NCBI RefSeq assembly: GCF_001556515.1
Contig: NZ_LSJA01000240.1
Location: 1-23,471, forward strand
Length of the DNA: 23,471 nucleotides
DNA from: Caulobacter sp. CCH9-E1
Lineage (GTDB): Bacteria > Pseudomonadota > Alphaproteobacteria > Caulobacterales > Caulobacteraceae
Direction: 5' to 3'
In this document: positions 12,824-20,364 of the stretch, one piece after another
Numbering within the stretch: position 1 is the first letter of the stretch
Layout of the letters: every line of letters begins with the position of its first letter
Translations under genes and position numbers: made by a program
The notes under the pieces: generated by a model
What the model was told of the DNA's origin: nothing
What the model saw: only the letters and a program-made list of their open reading frames with translations
Databases searched by the model: none

Positions 12824-14992
12824 ATGAAGCGTCTTCTCCTCGCCCTCCTGGCCACCACGAGTCTGATGACCCTGACCCCCGCGATCGCCGCCGACGGCGC
12901 CAAGCCGGCCGAAGCCCGCACGCCTCTGTCCGAGCTGGGCAAGGATGATCCGTATCTGTGGATGGAAGAGATCGAGGGGACCCGCGCCCTCGACTGGGCC
13001 AAGGCCGAGAACAAGCGCAGCCTCGGCGTGCTGCAGGGCGACGCCCGCTATGCCGACCTGGAAGCCAAAGCCCTGGCGATCCTGAACGCCAAGGACCGGG
13101 TGCCGGGCGTGTCGTTCGCCGGCGACGGGAGCTTGCGCAACTTCTGGCAGGACGCCGACCACGTGCGCGGCCTGTGGCGCAAGACGACGCTGGACAGCTA
13201 CCGCACGGCGAACCCCGCCTGGGAAACGATCCTCGACATCGACGCCCTCTCCAAGGCCGAGAACGCCAACTGGGTGTTCAAGGGCGCCGGCTGCCTGCCG
13301 CCGGACGAGACGCGGTGCCTGATCACCCTGTCCAATGGCGGCAAGGACGCGGTGACGGTCCGCGAGTTCGACACCACGACCAAGAGCTTCGTGGACGGCG
13401 GCTTCGTCCTGCCCGAGGGCAAGCAGAACTATGCGTGGCTGGACAAGGACACCCTGTTGGTCGGCCGGGAATGGACGCCGGGCGAGCTGACCGACTCCGG
13501 CTACGCCTATGTGCTGAAGACGCTGAAGCGCGGCCAGACCCTGGACCAGGCGGTCGAGGTCTATCGCGGGCAGAAGACCGACGTCTCGGTCAGTCCGATC
13601 GTGCTGCGCAATGCCGACGGCAAGGTGATGGGCGTGATCGCCCACCGGGGCGTCACCTTCTTCGAAAGCGAGCACTACCTGATCACCGACAAGGGCGCGG
13701 CCAAGCTGCCCCTGCCGCCCAAGGTCTCGATCCAGGCCTTCGTCGAGGGCCGCCTGATCTTCCTGCTGGAACAGGACTGGCCCGAGCACGGCCTCAAGAC
13801 CGGGGACCTGGCCCAGTACAATATCGACCCGCTGACCGTGGACGCCTATGCCGACCTGGCGGGCGGCCCTCGCGCCGGCGCCCATCCGGCGCTGATCTTC
13901 CGGCCGACCGCGAAGCAATCCGTGGAGTCGGTGACGAACACGCGCAACAAGCTGGTCGTGGGCCTGCTGGACAACGTCAAGGGCGCGGCCCTGGTGTTCA
14001 GCCACGGCGCCAAGGGCTGGACGTCGCAGAAGCTGGACCTGCCGGCCAATTCCAGCATCGGCCTGGGCTCGGCCTCGGAAAAGGATGACCGGATCTTCTT
14101 CACCGTCACCGGCTACCTGACCCCGACCACCTACTGGCTGGCCGACGCGGCCAGCGGCAAGCTGGAGCAGGTCAAGGCCTCGCCCGCCCGCTTCGACGCC
14201 TCGACCCACGTGGTCGAGCAGTTCGAGGCGACCTCGTCCGACGGCGTGAAGATCCCCTACTTCGTCGTGCGTCCGAAGAGCGTGAAATATGACGGGTCGG
14301 CCCCTACCCTGCTCTACGCCTATGGCGGCTTCCAGGTGCCGCTGACCCCGGGCTATTCGGGCGTGATGGGCAAGCTGTGGCTGGAGCGCGGCGGGACCTA
14401 TGTCGTCGCCAACATCCGCGGCGGCGGCGAGTTCGGCCCGGCCTGGCACGAGGCCGGCCTGAAGGCCAACCGCCAGAAGGTCTATGACGACTTCTTCGCC
14501 GTTTCCCAGGACCTGATCGCCCGCAAGATCACCTCGCCCCGACGCCTGGGGATCATGGGCGGCAGCAACGGCGGCCTCCTGATGGGCGTGGCCCTGACCC
14601 AGCGGCCCGAGCTCTACAACGCCGTCGTCGTTCAGGTGCCTTTGTTCGACATGATCCGCTACAGCCAGATCGGGGCCGGCGCCTCGTGGGTGGGCGAGTA
14701 TGGCGACCCGGCCATCCCGTCTGAACGGGCGGTGATCGCCAAGTACGACCCCTATTCGAACCTGAAGGCCGGGAAGAAATATCCCGAGGTCTTCATCGAG
14801 ACCTCCACCAAGGACGACCGGGTCCACCCCGCCCACGCCCGCAAGGCGGCCGCGCGGCTGATGGAGCTGGGCTATCCGGTGCTCTATTACGAGAACATCG
14901 ACGGCGGCCACGCCGCCAGCGCCAACCTGGCCGAAACGGCCCGGCGTCAGGCGCTGGAGTACGTGTACCTGTCCCGCCGGCTGATGGACTGA
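12824..14992 (+). CDS. Secreted prolyl oligopeptidase family (S9A) serine peptidase, copy 2
   Basis: This 722-residue paralogue of the preceding gene has a signal peptide (MKRLLLALLATTSLMTLTPAIA), the propeller, and a hydrolase domain. Its triad is Ser581 in GGSNGGLLMG, Asp665 in KDDRVHP and His696 in DGGHAAS. It has the segment DPYLWMEEIEGTRALDWAKAEN, which is better preserved than in copy 1 and typical of S9A enzymes. The two genes share patches of near-identical DNA: 70 of 73 bases match between 11324-11396 and 13517-13589, coding for KTLKRGQTLDQAVEVYRGQK. The start is the base after the copy 1 stop. The gene converges on an unrelated minus-strand gene 9 bases downstream, with no terminator visible. 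Confidence 0.94.
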   Translation: MKRLLLALLATTSLMTLTPAIAADGAKPAEARTPLSELGKDDPYLWMEEIEGTRALDWAKAENKRSLGVLQGDARYADLEAKALAILNAKDRVPGVSFAGDGSLRNFWQDADHVRGLWRKTTLDSYRTANPAWETILDIDALSKAENANWVFKGAGCLPPDETRCLITLSNGGKDAVTVREFDTTTKSFVDGGFVLPEGKQNYAWLDKDTLLVGREWTPGELTDSGYAYVLKTLKRGQTLDQAVEVYRGQKTDVSVSPIVLRNADGKVMGVIAHRGVTFFESEHYLITDKGAAKLPLPPKVSIQAFVEGRLIFLLEQDWPEHGLKTGDLAQYNIDPLTVDAYADLAGGPRAGAHPALIFRPTAKQSVESVTNTRNKLVVGLLDNVKGAALVFSHGAKGWTSQKLDLPANSSIGLGSASEKDDRIFFTVTGYLTPTTYWLADAASGKLEQVKASPARFDASTHVVEQFEATSSDGVKIPYFVVRPKSVKYDGSAPTLLYAYGGFQVPLTPGYSGVMGKLWLERGGTYVVANIRGGGEFGPAWHEAGLKANRQKVYDDFFAVSQDLIARKITSPRRLGIMGGSNGGLLMGVALTQRPELYNAVVVQVPLFDMIRYSQIGAGASWVGEYGDPAIPSERAVIAKYDPYSNLKAGKKYPEVFIETSTKDDRVHPAHARKAAARLMELGYPVLYYENIDGGHAASANLAETARRQALEYVYLSRRLMD

Positions 14993-15001
14993 GACCGGGC
15001 C

Positions 15002-15451
15002 TCAGGTCGCCGGCGCGGTGAAGAAGGTCCGGCAAATCGCCTGACTGGCGGCCTCGGCCAGGATGAGTTCCGGGTCGCGAACGGCCGCCATCAGGCCCTC
15101 GTCGGGCGTCTGCACGTCGATCCGCTGGAGATCGATCACGGCCTTGTCGCTGGCCTGCCTCACCTTGACCTGGGCGACCAGGCGGTTGGGGCGGTGAAGG
15201 TCAATATCGCCAAGCCGGCGGATGTTCAGCCGCTCGATCTTCAGATCAAGACGCAGGTCCCGGCCCGCGGCGCAGACCGCCAGTCCCTCGTCCACCGCCT
15301 CGGTCAGGGTCGAGGTGAAGGTCTCGCTGGGCCCCTGACCCCAGGTCCAACCGGCGTGGATCACCACGTCGCGCACCCGGGCCCGAGGCGCGGCCTCGGC
15401 GCCCGACGCAACCGTCAGCGCCAGCAAGATGGCGGTCCTCAGAGTCTTCAT
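15002..15451 (-). CDS. Exported protein of unknown function
   Basis: I do not recognise the family. The 149-residue product has a clear signal peptide (MKTLRTAILLALTVASGAEA, cleavage before APRARV). A mature domain of alternating strands and helices follows, including LRLDLKIERLNIRRLG and NRLVAQVKVRQ. Two cysteines (AVCAAG near residue 67 and AICRTF near residue 141) could form a disulfide in the periplasm. The ATG at 15451 is preferred to the two upstream in-frame ATGs because GAGGA lies 5 bases before it and the signal peptide then starts correctly. It converges with the second peptidase gene. The pattern of strands resembles small periplasmic accessory proteins, but no function should be assigned. 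Confidence 0.75.
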   Translation of the reverse strand: MKTLRTAILLALTVASGAEAAPRARVRDVVIHAGWTWGQGPSETFTSTLTEAVDEGLAVCAAGRDLRLDLKIERLNIRRLGDIDLHRPNRLVAQVKVRQASDKAVIDLQRIDVQTPDEGLMAAVRDPELILAEAASQAICRTFFTAPAT

Positions 15452-15537
15452 GATCATCCTCGACAAGCTGGACACGCCTTAAAGCGAAGCTTGCATGAAC
15501 CGGAGATGACCAGCGTTCTCCGAGCGCGGTCCTGGCC

Positions 15538-15873
15538 TCAGTGGGCGGCGTTGATCCGGATGGCCGCCGGATCGACGCCGCCGGCGAACCAGGCCCGGGT
15601 CCAGCCGTATTTCAGCTCACCCTCGCGGAAGGCGAAGCGGTCGAGGTGCTTGGCCACCACATCCTCGAGGCGGGTCAGGCCTTCCAGGTCGGCGGCCTCG
15701 AGCGTGATGTCGAGACCGTCGGCGTGGGCGGTCATGTGGCAGGTTCCCAGCGGCAGCGGAAACAGGGCCGAGGTCTCGTCATAAACAACCTCGAACTTGT
15801 GACTCCAGTGCTTGGCCAGCTGGGTCATGTAGCGAGCCGCCTTGTCGGTGGCGACGCGAGCGTGGCTTTGCAT
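15538..15873 (-). CDS. DUF2218 family protein
   Basis: This 111-residue soluble protein matches the DUF2218 pattern: an N-terminal ATDKAARYMTQLAKHWSHKFEV, then a central strand pair with a short helix, and the ending ELKYGWTRAW. DUF2218 proteins are small alpha/beta proteins, sometimes encoded with, or fused to, siderophore-interacting ferric reductases. That points to iron metabolism, though the biochemical role is unknown. It starts 14 bases after the stop of the PadR regulator on the same strand, so it is very probably a target of that regulator. No siderophore reductase gene is adjacent in this window. Confidence 0.85.
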   Translation of the reverse strand: MQSHARVATDKAARYMTQLAKHWSHKFEVVYDETSALFPLPLGTCHMTAHADGLDITLEAADLEGLTRLEDVVAKHLDRFAFREGELKYGWTRAWFAGGVDPAAIRINAAH

Positions 15874-15887
15874 GCGCGCGCCTCCCC

Positions 15888-16478
15888 TCAGATCGACTCG
15901 ATGGCGGTCGCGGCGTCGTCCAGCGCCTTGGCCACCGCCGCGATCTGTTCGGCCGTCAGCTGGCCGCCGTGCAGCTTGAGCCGCAGGGCCGTCTTCAGGT
16001 TCTCGCGAGCGCGCAGGATCTGCGGCGAGAAGGCCGCGCTGGCGGACGCCGCCTCGGCCATGCGCTCGAACAGCGAGCGGACCGGCGCGTCGTTGCTGGC
16101 CAGGAACGCCTCGCCCTCGGGCGTGATCGTATAGAGCTTCTTGCCGCCGCCGGCGTCGCTGGCGGTGACGTAGCCCATCTCTTCCAACAGGGTCAGGGTC
16201 GGATAGACCACGCCCGGGCTGGGGCTGTAGGCGCCGCCCGCCGCGGCCTCGATGGCCTTGATCAGCTCATAGCCGTGGCTGGGCTTGTCGGCGATCAGCT
16301 TGAGAACCACGAAGCGCAGGTCGCCGTGATCGAAGAACCGGCCCATGCGGCCGCCCCGGCCCTGCATGGGATGGCCGCGACCGGGATGACCGCCGTGGAA
16401 GCCGAACGGGTGACGGCCGTGGTGCTCGTCGCCTTGGCCGCCCCAGCGGCCGCGATGGTGATGATGTCGTCCAAACAT
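15888..16478 (-). CDS. His-rich PadR-family regulator (YqjI-like metal sensor)
   Basis: This 196-residue protein starts with a glycine/histidine-rich extension, ten His within residues 5-36 including HHHH at 5-8. The PadR winged helix follows: GDLRFVVLKLIADKPSHGYELIKAIE at 52-77, YSPSPGVVYPTLTLLEEMGYV at 84-104 and the wing GGKKLYTITPEGEAFL. A C-terminal dimerisation helix closes it. This matches E. coli YqjI (NfeR), a nickel/iron-responsive repressor of the ferric reductase gene yqjH, which also has a His-rich N-terminus. A metal-sensing repressor role is inferred. GGAG is 9 bases before the ATG. The promoter carries repeated GATATATC palindromes, so autoregulation is likely. DUF2218 is the next gene in the transcript. 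Confidence 0.92.
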   Translation of the reverse strand: MFGRHHHHRGRWGGQGDEHHGRHPFGFHGGHPGRGHPMQGRGGRMGRFFDHGDLRFVVLKLIADKPSHGYELIKAIEAAAGGAYSPSPGVVYPTLTLLEEMGYVTASDAGGGKKLYTITPEGEAFLASNDAPVRSLFERMAEAASASAAFSPQILRARENLKTALRLKLHGGQLTAEQIAAVAKALDDAATAIESI

Positions 16479-16496
16479 GTCTTTCGACTCCGTTTC

Positions 16497-16558
16497 GTTA
16501 TATCGAATTTACAGATATATCGAAACCGATCGTCGTCAAGAGCTATTTTCGATATATC
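16497..16558 (-). promoter_or_regulatory. padR promoter with repeated GATATATC operator
   Basis: On the minus strand TTGACG (complement of 16534-16539), a 12-base spacer and GATATATC (complement of 16514-16521) fit the Caulobacter consensus TTGACGS-N10-14-GCTANAWC. The -10 is itself the 8-bp palindrome GATATATC. The 12-mers GATATATCGAAA (16514-16525) and TTTCGATATATC (16547-16558) are perfect inverted copies of each other, one on the -10 and one just upstream of the -35. A third, imperfect copy (GTTATATC, 16497-16504) lies near the predicted transcription start. This is the layout of an autorepressor operator. Confidence 0.75.
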
Positions 16559-16638
16559 TAAAACGTAACGCGAATCATCTGTCGCAAGGCCGGCTTAAAA
16601 TCTGGGCGCGAGGGCGCGCGAGGAGCAACCAGTGCGAC

Positions 16639-16664
16639 TTGTCGGCCTCAGTGGGGCCTTAATC
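16639..16664 (+). promoter_or_regulatory. Candidate mla operon promoter
   Basis: TTGTCGG (16639-16645), an 11-base spacer and CCTTAATC (16657-16664) fit the Caulobacter promoter consensus with a few mismatches. This places a transcription start near 16671 and leaves a leader of about 64 nt before mlaA. It is the best match I see in the 256-bp intergenic region, which otherwise holds the padR operator. Confidence 0.4.
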
Positions 16665-16734
16665 GACCTAGAGGAAACCAGGTCGCGAGCGAATTAGTCG
16701 CCGTCAATCTTGATACGGAAGACGACGTGAATAC

Positions 16735-17595
16735 ATGGCGCGTGTGAGAAGCAGGAGCATGAGCTTGAGCCACCAGGACCAGAGCGCGCGCCGCAAGGCG
16801 GCCGGCCGGCGTATGACCGCCGCCGGACTGACCGTGGCCGCCGGCCTTCTGGCCCTCGCGCCGGCCGCTCACGCCGCCCACCAGGCGCCCGCCCCCGCCG
16901 GAAGCGTCTCCGCCAACGATCCGCTCGAAGGCTTCAACCGCGGCGCCTTCAAGCTCGGCATGGGCCTGGACAAGGTGCTGCTGGCGCCGATCGCCCACGG
17001 CTACATGGCCGTGACGCCCAAGCCGGTCCGCGACCGCGTCAGCTCGGCCGTCTATAATCTCGGCGAGCCCAACACCGTCATCAACATGGTGCTGCAGGGC
17101 AAGCCCAAGCGCGCCATGCGCTCGACCACCCGCTTCGTCGTCAACTCGACGGTCGGCGTGCTGGGCCTGTTCGACGTGGCGTCGAAGATGCACCTGCCGC
17201 GCCGCGATTCCGACTTCGGCCAGACCTTCGGCTATTACGGCGCGGGGCCCGGGGCCTATATCTACGTGCCGCTGATGGGTCCGCTGAATGTCCGCGACGG
17301 CATCGGCCGCGCCCTGGACATGGCGACCGACCCCGTCGGCGCCGTGGCCGGCGGGATTGGCACCGACTTCGGCAAGGCCCGCCTGGGCGTCACCATCGTG
17401 GATGTCCGCACGCAGGCCGATCCGGCCTTTCATGCGTTGAAGGACTCCTCGGACCCGTACGTCACGGTGCGTTCGGCCTATGGCCAGTACCGCGAAGCCT
17501 TCATCCGGCAGGCCACCGGCGAAGCCGAGGACCTGCCCGATTTCGACGCGCCGCCGCCTGACGCCTCCGCGCCGCCGGCGACGCCGAATCCATAG
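16735..17595 (+). CDS. mlaA: MlaA/VacJ family outer-membrane phospholipid transport protein
   Basis: MlaA removes misplaced phospholipids from the outer leaflet of the outer membrane and passes them to the periplasmic carrier MlaC. The 286-residue protein shows NDPLEGFNRGAFKLGMGLDKVLLAPIAHGY (about 61-90), the NLGEPNTVINMVLQGK segment, TRFVVNSTVGVLGLFDVASK and DFGQTFGYYGAGPGAYIYVPLMGPLNVRDGIG, all typical of VacJ. The N-terminal signal sequence (core MTAAGLTVAAGLLALAPAAHA) ends in AHA and lacks a lipobox cysteine, so this is probably not a lipoprotein, unlike E. coli VacJ. ATG 16735 is used; ATG 16759, with AGGAG only one base away, is the alternative. A proline-rich C-terminal tail is disordered. 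It is the first gene of the mla operon. Confidence 0.92.
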   Translation: MARVRSRSMSLSHQDQSARRKAAGRRMTAAGLTVAAGLLALAPAAHAAHQAPAPAGSVSANDPLEGFNRGAFKLGMGLDKVLLAPIAHGYMAVTPKPVRDRVSSAVYNLGEPNTVINMVLQGKPKRAMRSTTRFVVNSTVGVLGLFDVASKMHLPRRDSDFGQTFGYYGAGPGAYIYVPLMGPLNVRDGIGRALDMATDPVGAVAGGIGTDFGKARLGVTIVDVRTQADPAFHALKDSSDPYVTVRSAYGQYREAFIRQATGEAEDLPDFDAPPPDASAPPATPNP

Positions 17596-17609
17596 CGATT
17601 GGTAAGATC

Positions 17610-18242
17610 ATGACCCTGTTCACCACCCGGCGCGGCGCAAACGCCGCGCTTTTGGCTTTCTTCGGCGCCGTCGCGATCGGCGCGCCGGCCATGGCCCAGG
17701 CCCGCGATCCCGGCGCCGAGGCCTTCGTGCAGACCAAGGCCCAGCGCGTCATCTCGGTGCTGGCCAATAAGGGCATGAGCGAGGCCCAGAAGAAGCAGAT
17801 CTTCCACCAGGCGGTGGACGAGCTGGCCGATGTGCCGCGCATCACCAACTTCGTGCTGGGCAAGTACGCCCGCACCATCACGCCGGACCAGCGCGCCCGC
17901 TTCGCGCCGGCGTTCCGGACCTATGCCGAGAACGTCTATCAGGACCGCATCGACGACTATAAGGGCGAGGTCCTGAAGGTCACGGGCTCGGTCGTGCGCA
18001 AGCCCGGCGACGTGATCGTCAACACCACCATCTCGGGCGGCCAGATCAGCCAGCCGCTGCCGGTCGCCTGGCGCGTGCTGGGCGGCGGCCAGACCTGGAA
18101 GGTCGTCGACGTGCAGTTCAAGGGTGTCTGGCTGGCCATCACCCAGCAGCAGGACTTCGTCTCGACGATCGACAACGCCGGCGGCAACATCGACGTGCTG
18201 ATCAACCAACTTCAAAAGGGGCAGAGCGCCAAGAGCCGCTAA
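17610..18242 (+). CDS. mlaC: MlaC periplasmic phospholipid-binding protein
   Basis: This 210-residue protein has a signal peptide (cleaved after GAPAMA, near residue 30). The MlaC/Ttg2D domain follows: helices with AFVQTKAQRVISVLANKGMSEAQKKQIFHQAVDELADVPRITNFVLGKYAR, then QRARFAPAFRTYAENVYQDRIDDYKGEVLKV and a beta-sheet ending in WKVVDVQFKGVWLAITQQQDFVSTIDNAGGNIDVLINQL. MlaC ferries phospholipid across the periplasm between MlaA and the MlaFED complex. It starts 14 bases after mlaA, in the same direction. Confidence 0.92.
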   Translation: MTLFTTRRGANAALLAFFGAVAIGAPAMAQARDPGAEAFVQTKAQRVISVLANKGMSEAQKKQIFHQAVDELADVPRITNFVLGKYARTITPDQRARFAPAFRTYAENVYQDRIDDYKGEVLKVTGSVVRKPGDVIVNTTISGGQISQPLPVAWRVLGGGQTWKVVDVQFKGVWLAITQQQDFVSTIDNAGGNIDVLINQLQKGQSAKSR

Positions 18243-18271
18243 GCGGCGGGGCGTTCGAGGACGGATAAGAC

Positions 18272-18787
18272 ATGGCGTTGCGCGAACAGTGGGCCGAGAC
18301 GGCCATGGGCGTGGTGGTCCTGGCTCTGGCCGGCGGCTTCCTGACCTATTCCCTCAGCGTGGGCGGCGTCTCGACCAAGCGCGGCGCCTACGAGATCAGC
18401 GCCAAGTTCGGCGAGGCCGGCTCGCTGGCCCCCGGCGCCGCGGTCAGCGTCGCCGGCGTCAAGGTCGGCACCGTCTCGCAAGTCACGCTGGAGCCCAAGA
18501 CCTACCTGGCCGTCGCCAAGCTCAGCATCGATCCGACGGTGAAGCTGCCGGCCGACTCGACGGCCAAGATCACCAGCGACGGCCTCTTGGGCGGCGCCCA
18601 CATCGCCATCGCGCCGGGCGCGTCGCTTGAGGACCTCAAGCCCGGCGGCGAGATCGAGAACACCCAGGGCGCCGTCGACATTTTCGGCCTGATCGGCTCG
18701 GTGATCCGTCCGCAGGGCGGGGGCTCCGGCGGGGCCAGCGAAGCGGCGCCCGCGCCGTCGGCCTCGCAGCCGGCCGAGAGCTACTGA
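18272..18787 (+). CDS. mlaD: MlaD MCE-domain lipid transport protein
   Basis: This 171-residue protein has one N-terminal transmembrane helix (about 10-29) and a single MCE domain (about 40-118) containing FGEAGSLAPGAAVSVAGVKVGTVSQVTLEP and STAKITSDGLLGGAHIAIAPG. A Gly/Ser/Ala-rich tail follows. MlaD forms a hexameric ring around the MlaE dimer, facing the periplasm, and provides the lipid channel. The C-terminal segment VDIFGLIGSVIR fits the short helices that pack in the ring's centre. It is 29 bases after mlaC and 1 base before mlaE. Confidence 0.93.
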   Translation: MALREQWAETAMGVVVLALAGGFLTYSLSVGGVSTKRGAYEISAKFGEAGSLAPGAAVSVAGVKVGTVSQVTLEPKTYLAVAKLSIDPTVKLPADSTAKITSDGLLGGAHIAIAPGASLEDLKPGGEIENTQGAVDIFGLIGSVIRPQGGGSGGASEAAPAPSASQPAESY

Positions 18788-18788
18788 C

Positions 18789-19598
18789 ATGACCGCCGGC
18801 GAGGCGGCCCGGAAGGTCGCCGTCAATCCCATCCAGGCGTTGGGTCGCTCGACCCTGGCCGCCATCCGCATGGTCGGATCGGTCGGCGTGTTCGCCGCGC
18901 GCGGAACCGCCGCTGCGCTGAGCCCGCCCTGGTTTCCGGGCCAGCTGCTGCGCCAGTTCATGGCCATCGGCTTCTTCTCGCTGCCGGTCGTCGGCCTGAC
19001 CGCCGTCTTCACCGGCGCGGCCCTGGCGCTGAACATCTTCACCGGCGGCGGCCGCTTCAACGCCGAGCAGGTGATGCCGCAGATCGTGGCCCTGGGCATC
19101 ACGCGCGAGCTGGGCCCCGTGCTGGCCGCCCTGATGCTGGCCGGGCGGGTCTCGGCCGCGATCGCCGCCGAGATCGGCGCCATGCGCGCGACCGAGCAGA
19201 TCGACGCCATGCGCACCCTGTCGACCGACCCCTTCCGCTATCTGGTCGGGCCCCGCCTGCTGGCCGGCGTGCTGATGCTGCCCCTGCTGACCGCTGTGGC
19301 CGACACGATCGGCGTCGCGGGCGGCTGGCTGGTGGCCACCCGGGTGCTGGAGTTCAACCCGACCGTCTACATCCGCAACACCATCGACTTCCTCGAAAGC
19401 TGGGACATCGTCTCGGGCCTGATCAAGGCGGCGGTGTTCGGCTTCATCGTGGCGCTGATGGGTTGCTATCACGGCTACAACGCCTCGGGCGGGGCGCGCG
19501 GCGTCGGCCGGGCCACGACTCACGCCGTGGTGTCCTCGGCGATCCTGATCTTCGCCTCGGACTACCTCCTGACCACCTTCTTCACCCATATGTCATGA
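18789..19598 (+). CDS. mlaE: MlaE phospholipid transport permease
   Basis: This 269-residue integral membrane protein is of the MlaE/YrbE family. Its signature region ITRELGPVLAALMLAGRVSAAIAAEIGAMRATEQIDAM (about 102-139) holds the coupling-helix contact, and GCYHGYNASGGARGVGRATTHAVV lies near 222-245. It is the permease half of the MlaFE ABC transporter, with five or six helices; two copies sit inside the MlaD ring. The stop overlaps the mlaF start as ATGA, so MlaE and MlaF are coupled. No MlaB-type STAS gene is found nearby. Confidence 0.94.
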   Translation: MTAGEAARKVAVNPIQALGRSTLAAIRMVGSVGVFAARGTAAALSPPWFPGQLLRQFMAIGFFSLPVVGLTAVFTGAALALNIFTGGGRFNAEQVMPQIVALGITRELGPVLAALMLAGRVSAAIAAEIGAMRATEQIDAMRTLSTDPFRYLVGPRLLAGVLMLPLLTAVADTIGVAGGWLVATRVLEFNPTVYIRNTIDFLESWDIVSGLIKAAVFGFIVALMGCYHGYNASGGARGVGRATTHAVVSSAILIFASDYLLTTFFTHMS

Positions 19599-20362
19599 CG
19601 CAGACCCCGAAACTGGCCTGGAAGGGCGTCACCAAGCGCTTTGGCGAGCGAGCGGTCCTGGACGGCCTGGACCTGTCGGTGGCGCCTGGCCGCTCGCTGG
19701 TGATCATCGGCGGCTCGGGACAGGGCAAGTCGGTGACGATCAAGACCGCGCTCGGTCTGATGCGGCCCGAGGCCGGCCAGATCGAGCTAGACGGCGAGAA
19801 CATCGTGGGACTGTCGGAAAGCCAGCGCCGCAAGCTGTTCTCGCGGATCGGCGTGCTGTTCCAGGGCGCGGCCCTGTTCGACAGCCTGAGCATCTGGGAG
19901 AACGTAGCCTTCCGCCTGCTCAACGCCGACGGCGTGCCGCGCAAGGAGGCCCGGGCGCGGGCCATCGAGGCCCTGGAGCAGGTGCGCCTGGACCCCGCCG
20001 TCGCCGATCGCTTCCCGTCGGAGCTGTCGGGCGGCATGCAGAAGCGCGCCGGCCTGGCGCGGGCGGTCGTCGCGCGACCGGAGATCCTGTTCTTCGACGA
20101 GCCGACCACCGGCCTCGACCCGATCACGGCGGCGGCGATCAACGAGCTGATCTCGCACCAGGTGCGCCGGCTGGGCTCGACCGCCATCTCGATCACCCAC
20201 GACCTGGCCTCGGCCCAGACCATCGGCGACGAGATCGCCATGCTGCACGGCGGCAAGATCGTCTGGCGCGGCCCGGCCGCCGAGCTGCGGACGACCGACA
20301 ACCCCTATGTGCGCCAGTTCGTGGAAGGGCGCGCGGACGGACCGATCGCCCATACGGCCTAA
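19595..20362 (+). CDS. mlaF: MlaF ABC-transporter ATP-binding protein
   Basis: This 255-residue ATPase drives MlaFED. It has Walker A GGSGQGKS at 39-46, Q-loop FQGAALF near 89-95, signature LSGGMQKR at 144-151, Walker B ILFFDEP at 164-170 and the switch histidine at 202 (THDLASA). Start ATG 19595 overlaps the mlaE stop as ATGA and begins a normal MlaF N-terminus (KLAWKGVTKRFG). Upstream in-frame starts would run through mlaE and were rejected. The gene ends 2 bases from the oxyR stop, leaving no room for a normal terminator, so transcription read-through of each into the other is likely. Confidence 0.95.
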   Translation: MTQTPKLAWKGVTKRFGERAVLDGLDLSVAPGRSLVIIGGSGQGKSVTIKTALGLMRPEAGQIELDGENIVGLSESQRRKLFSRIGVLFQGAALFDSLSIWENVAFRLLNADGVPRKEARARAIEALEQVRLDPAVADRFPSELSGGMQKRAGLARAVVARPEILFFDEPTTGLDPITAAAINELISHQVRRLGSTAISITHDLASAQTIGDEIAMLHGGKIVWRGPAAELRTTDNPYVRQFVEGRADGPIAHTA

Positions 20363-20364
20363 GG

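Noticed and set aside
11348..14911. Very long open frame on the minus strand opposite both prolyl oligopeptidase genes
   Set aside because: Typical antisense artefact of high-GC codon bias. The plus-strand frames have catalytic motifs and signal peptides; the antisense product is Gln/Gly/Arg/Val-rich with no recognisable domain.
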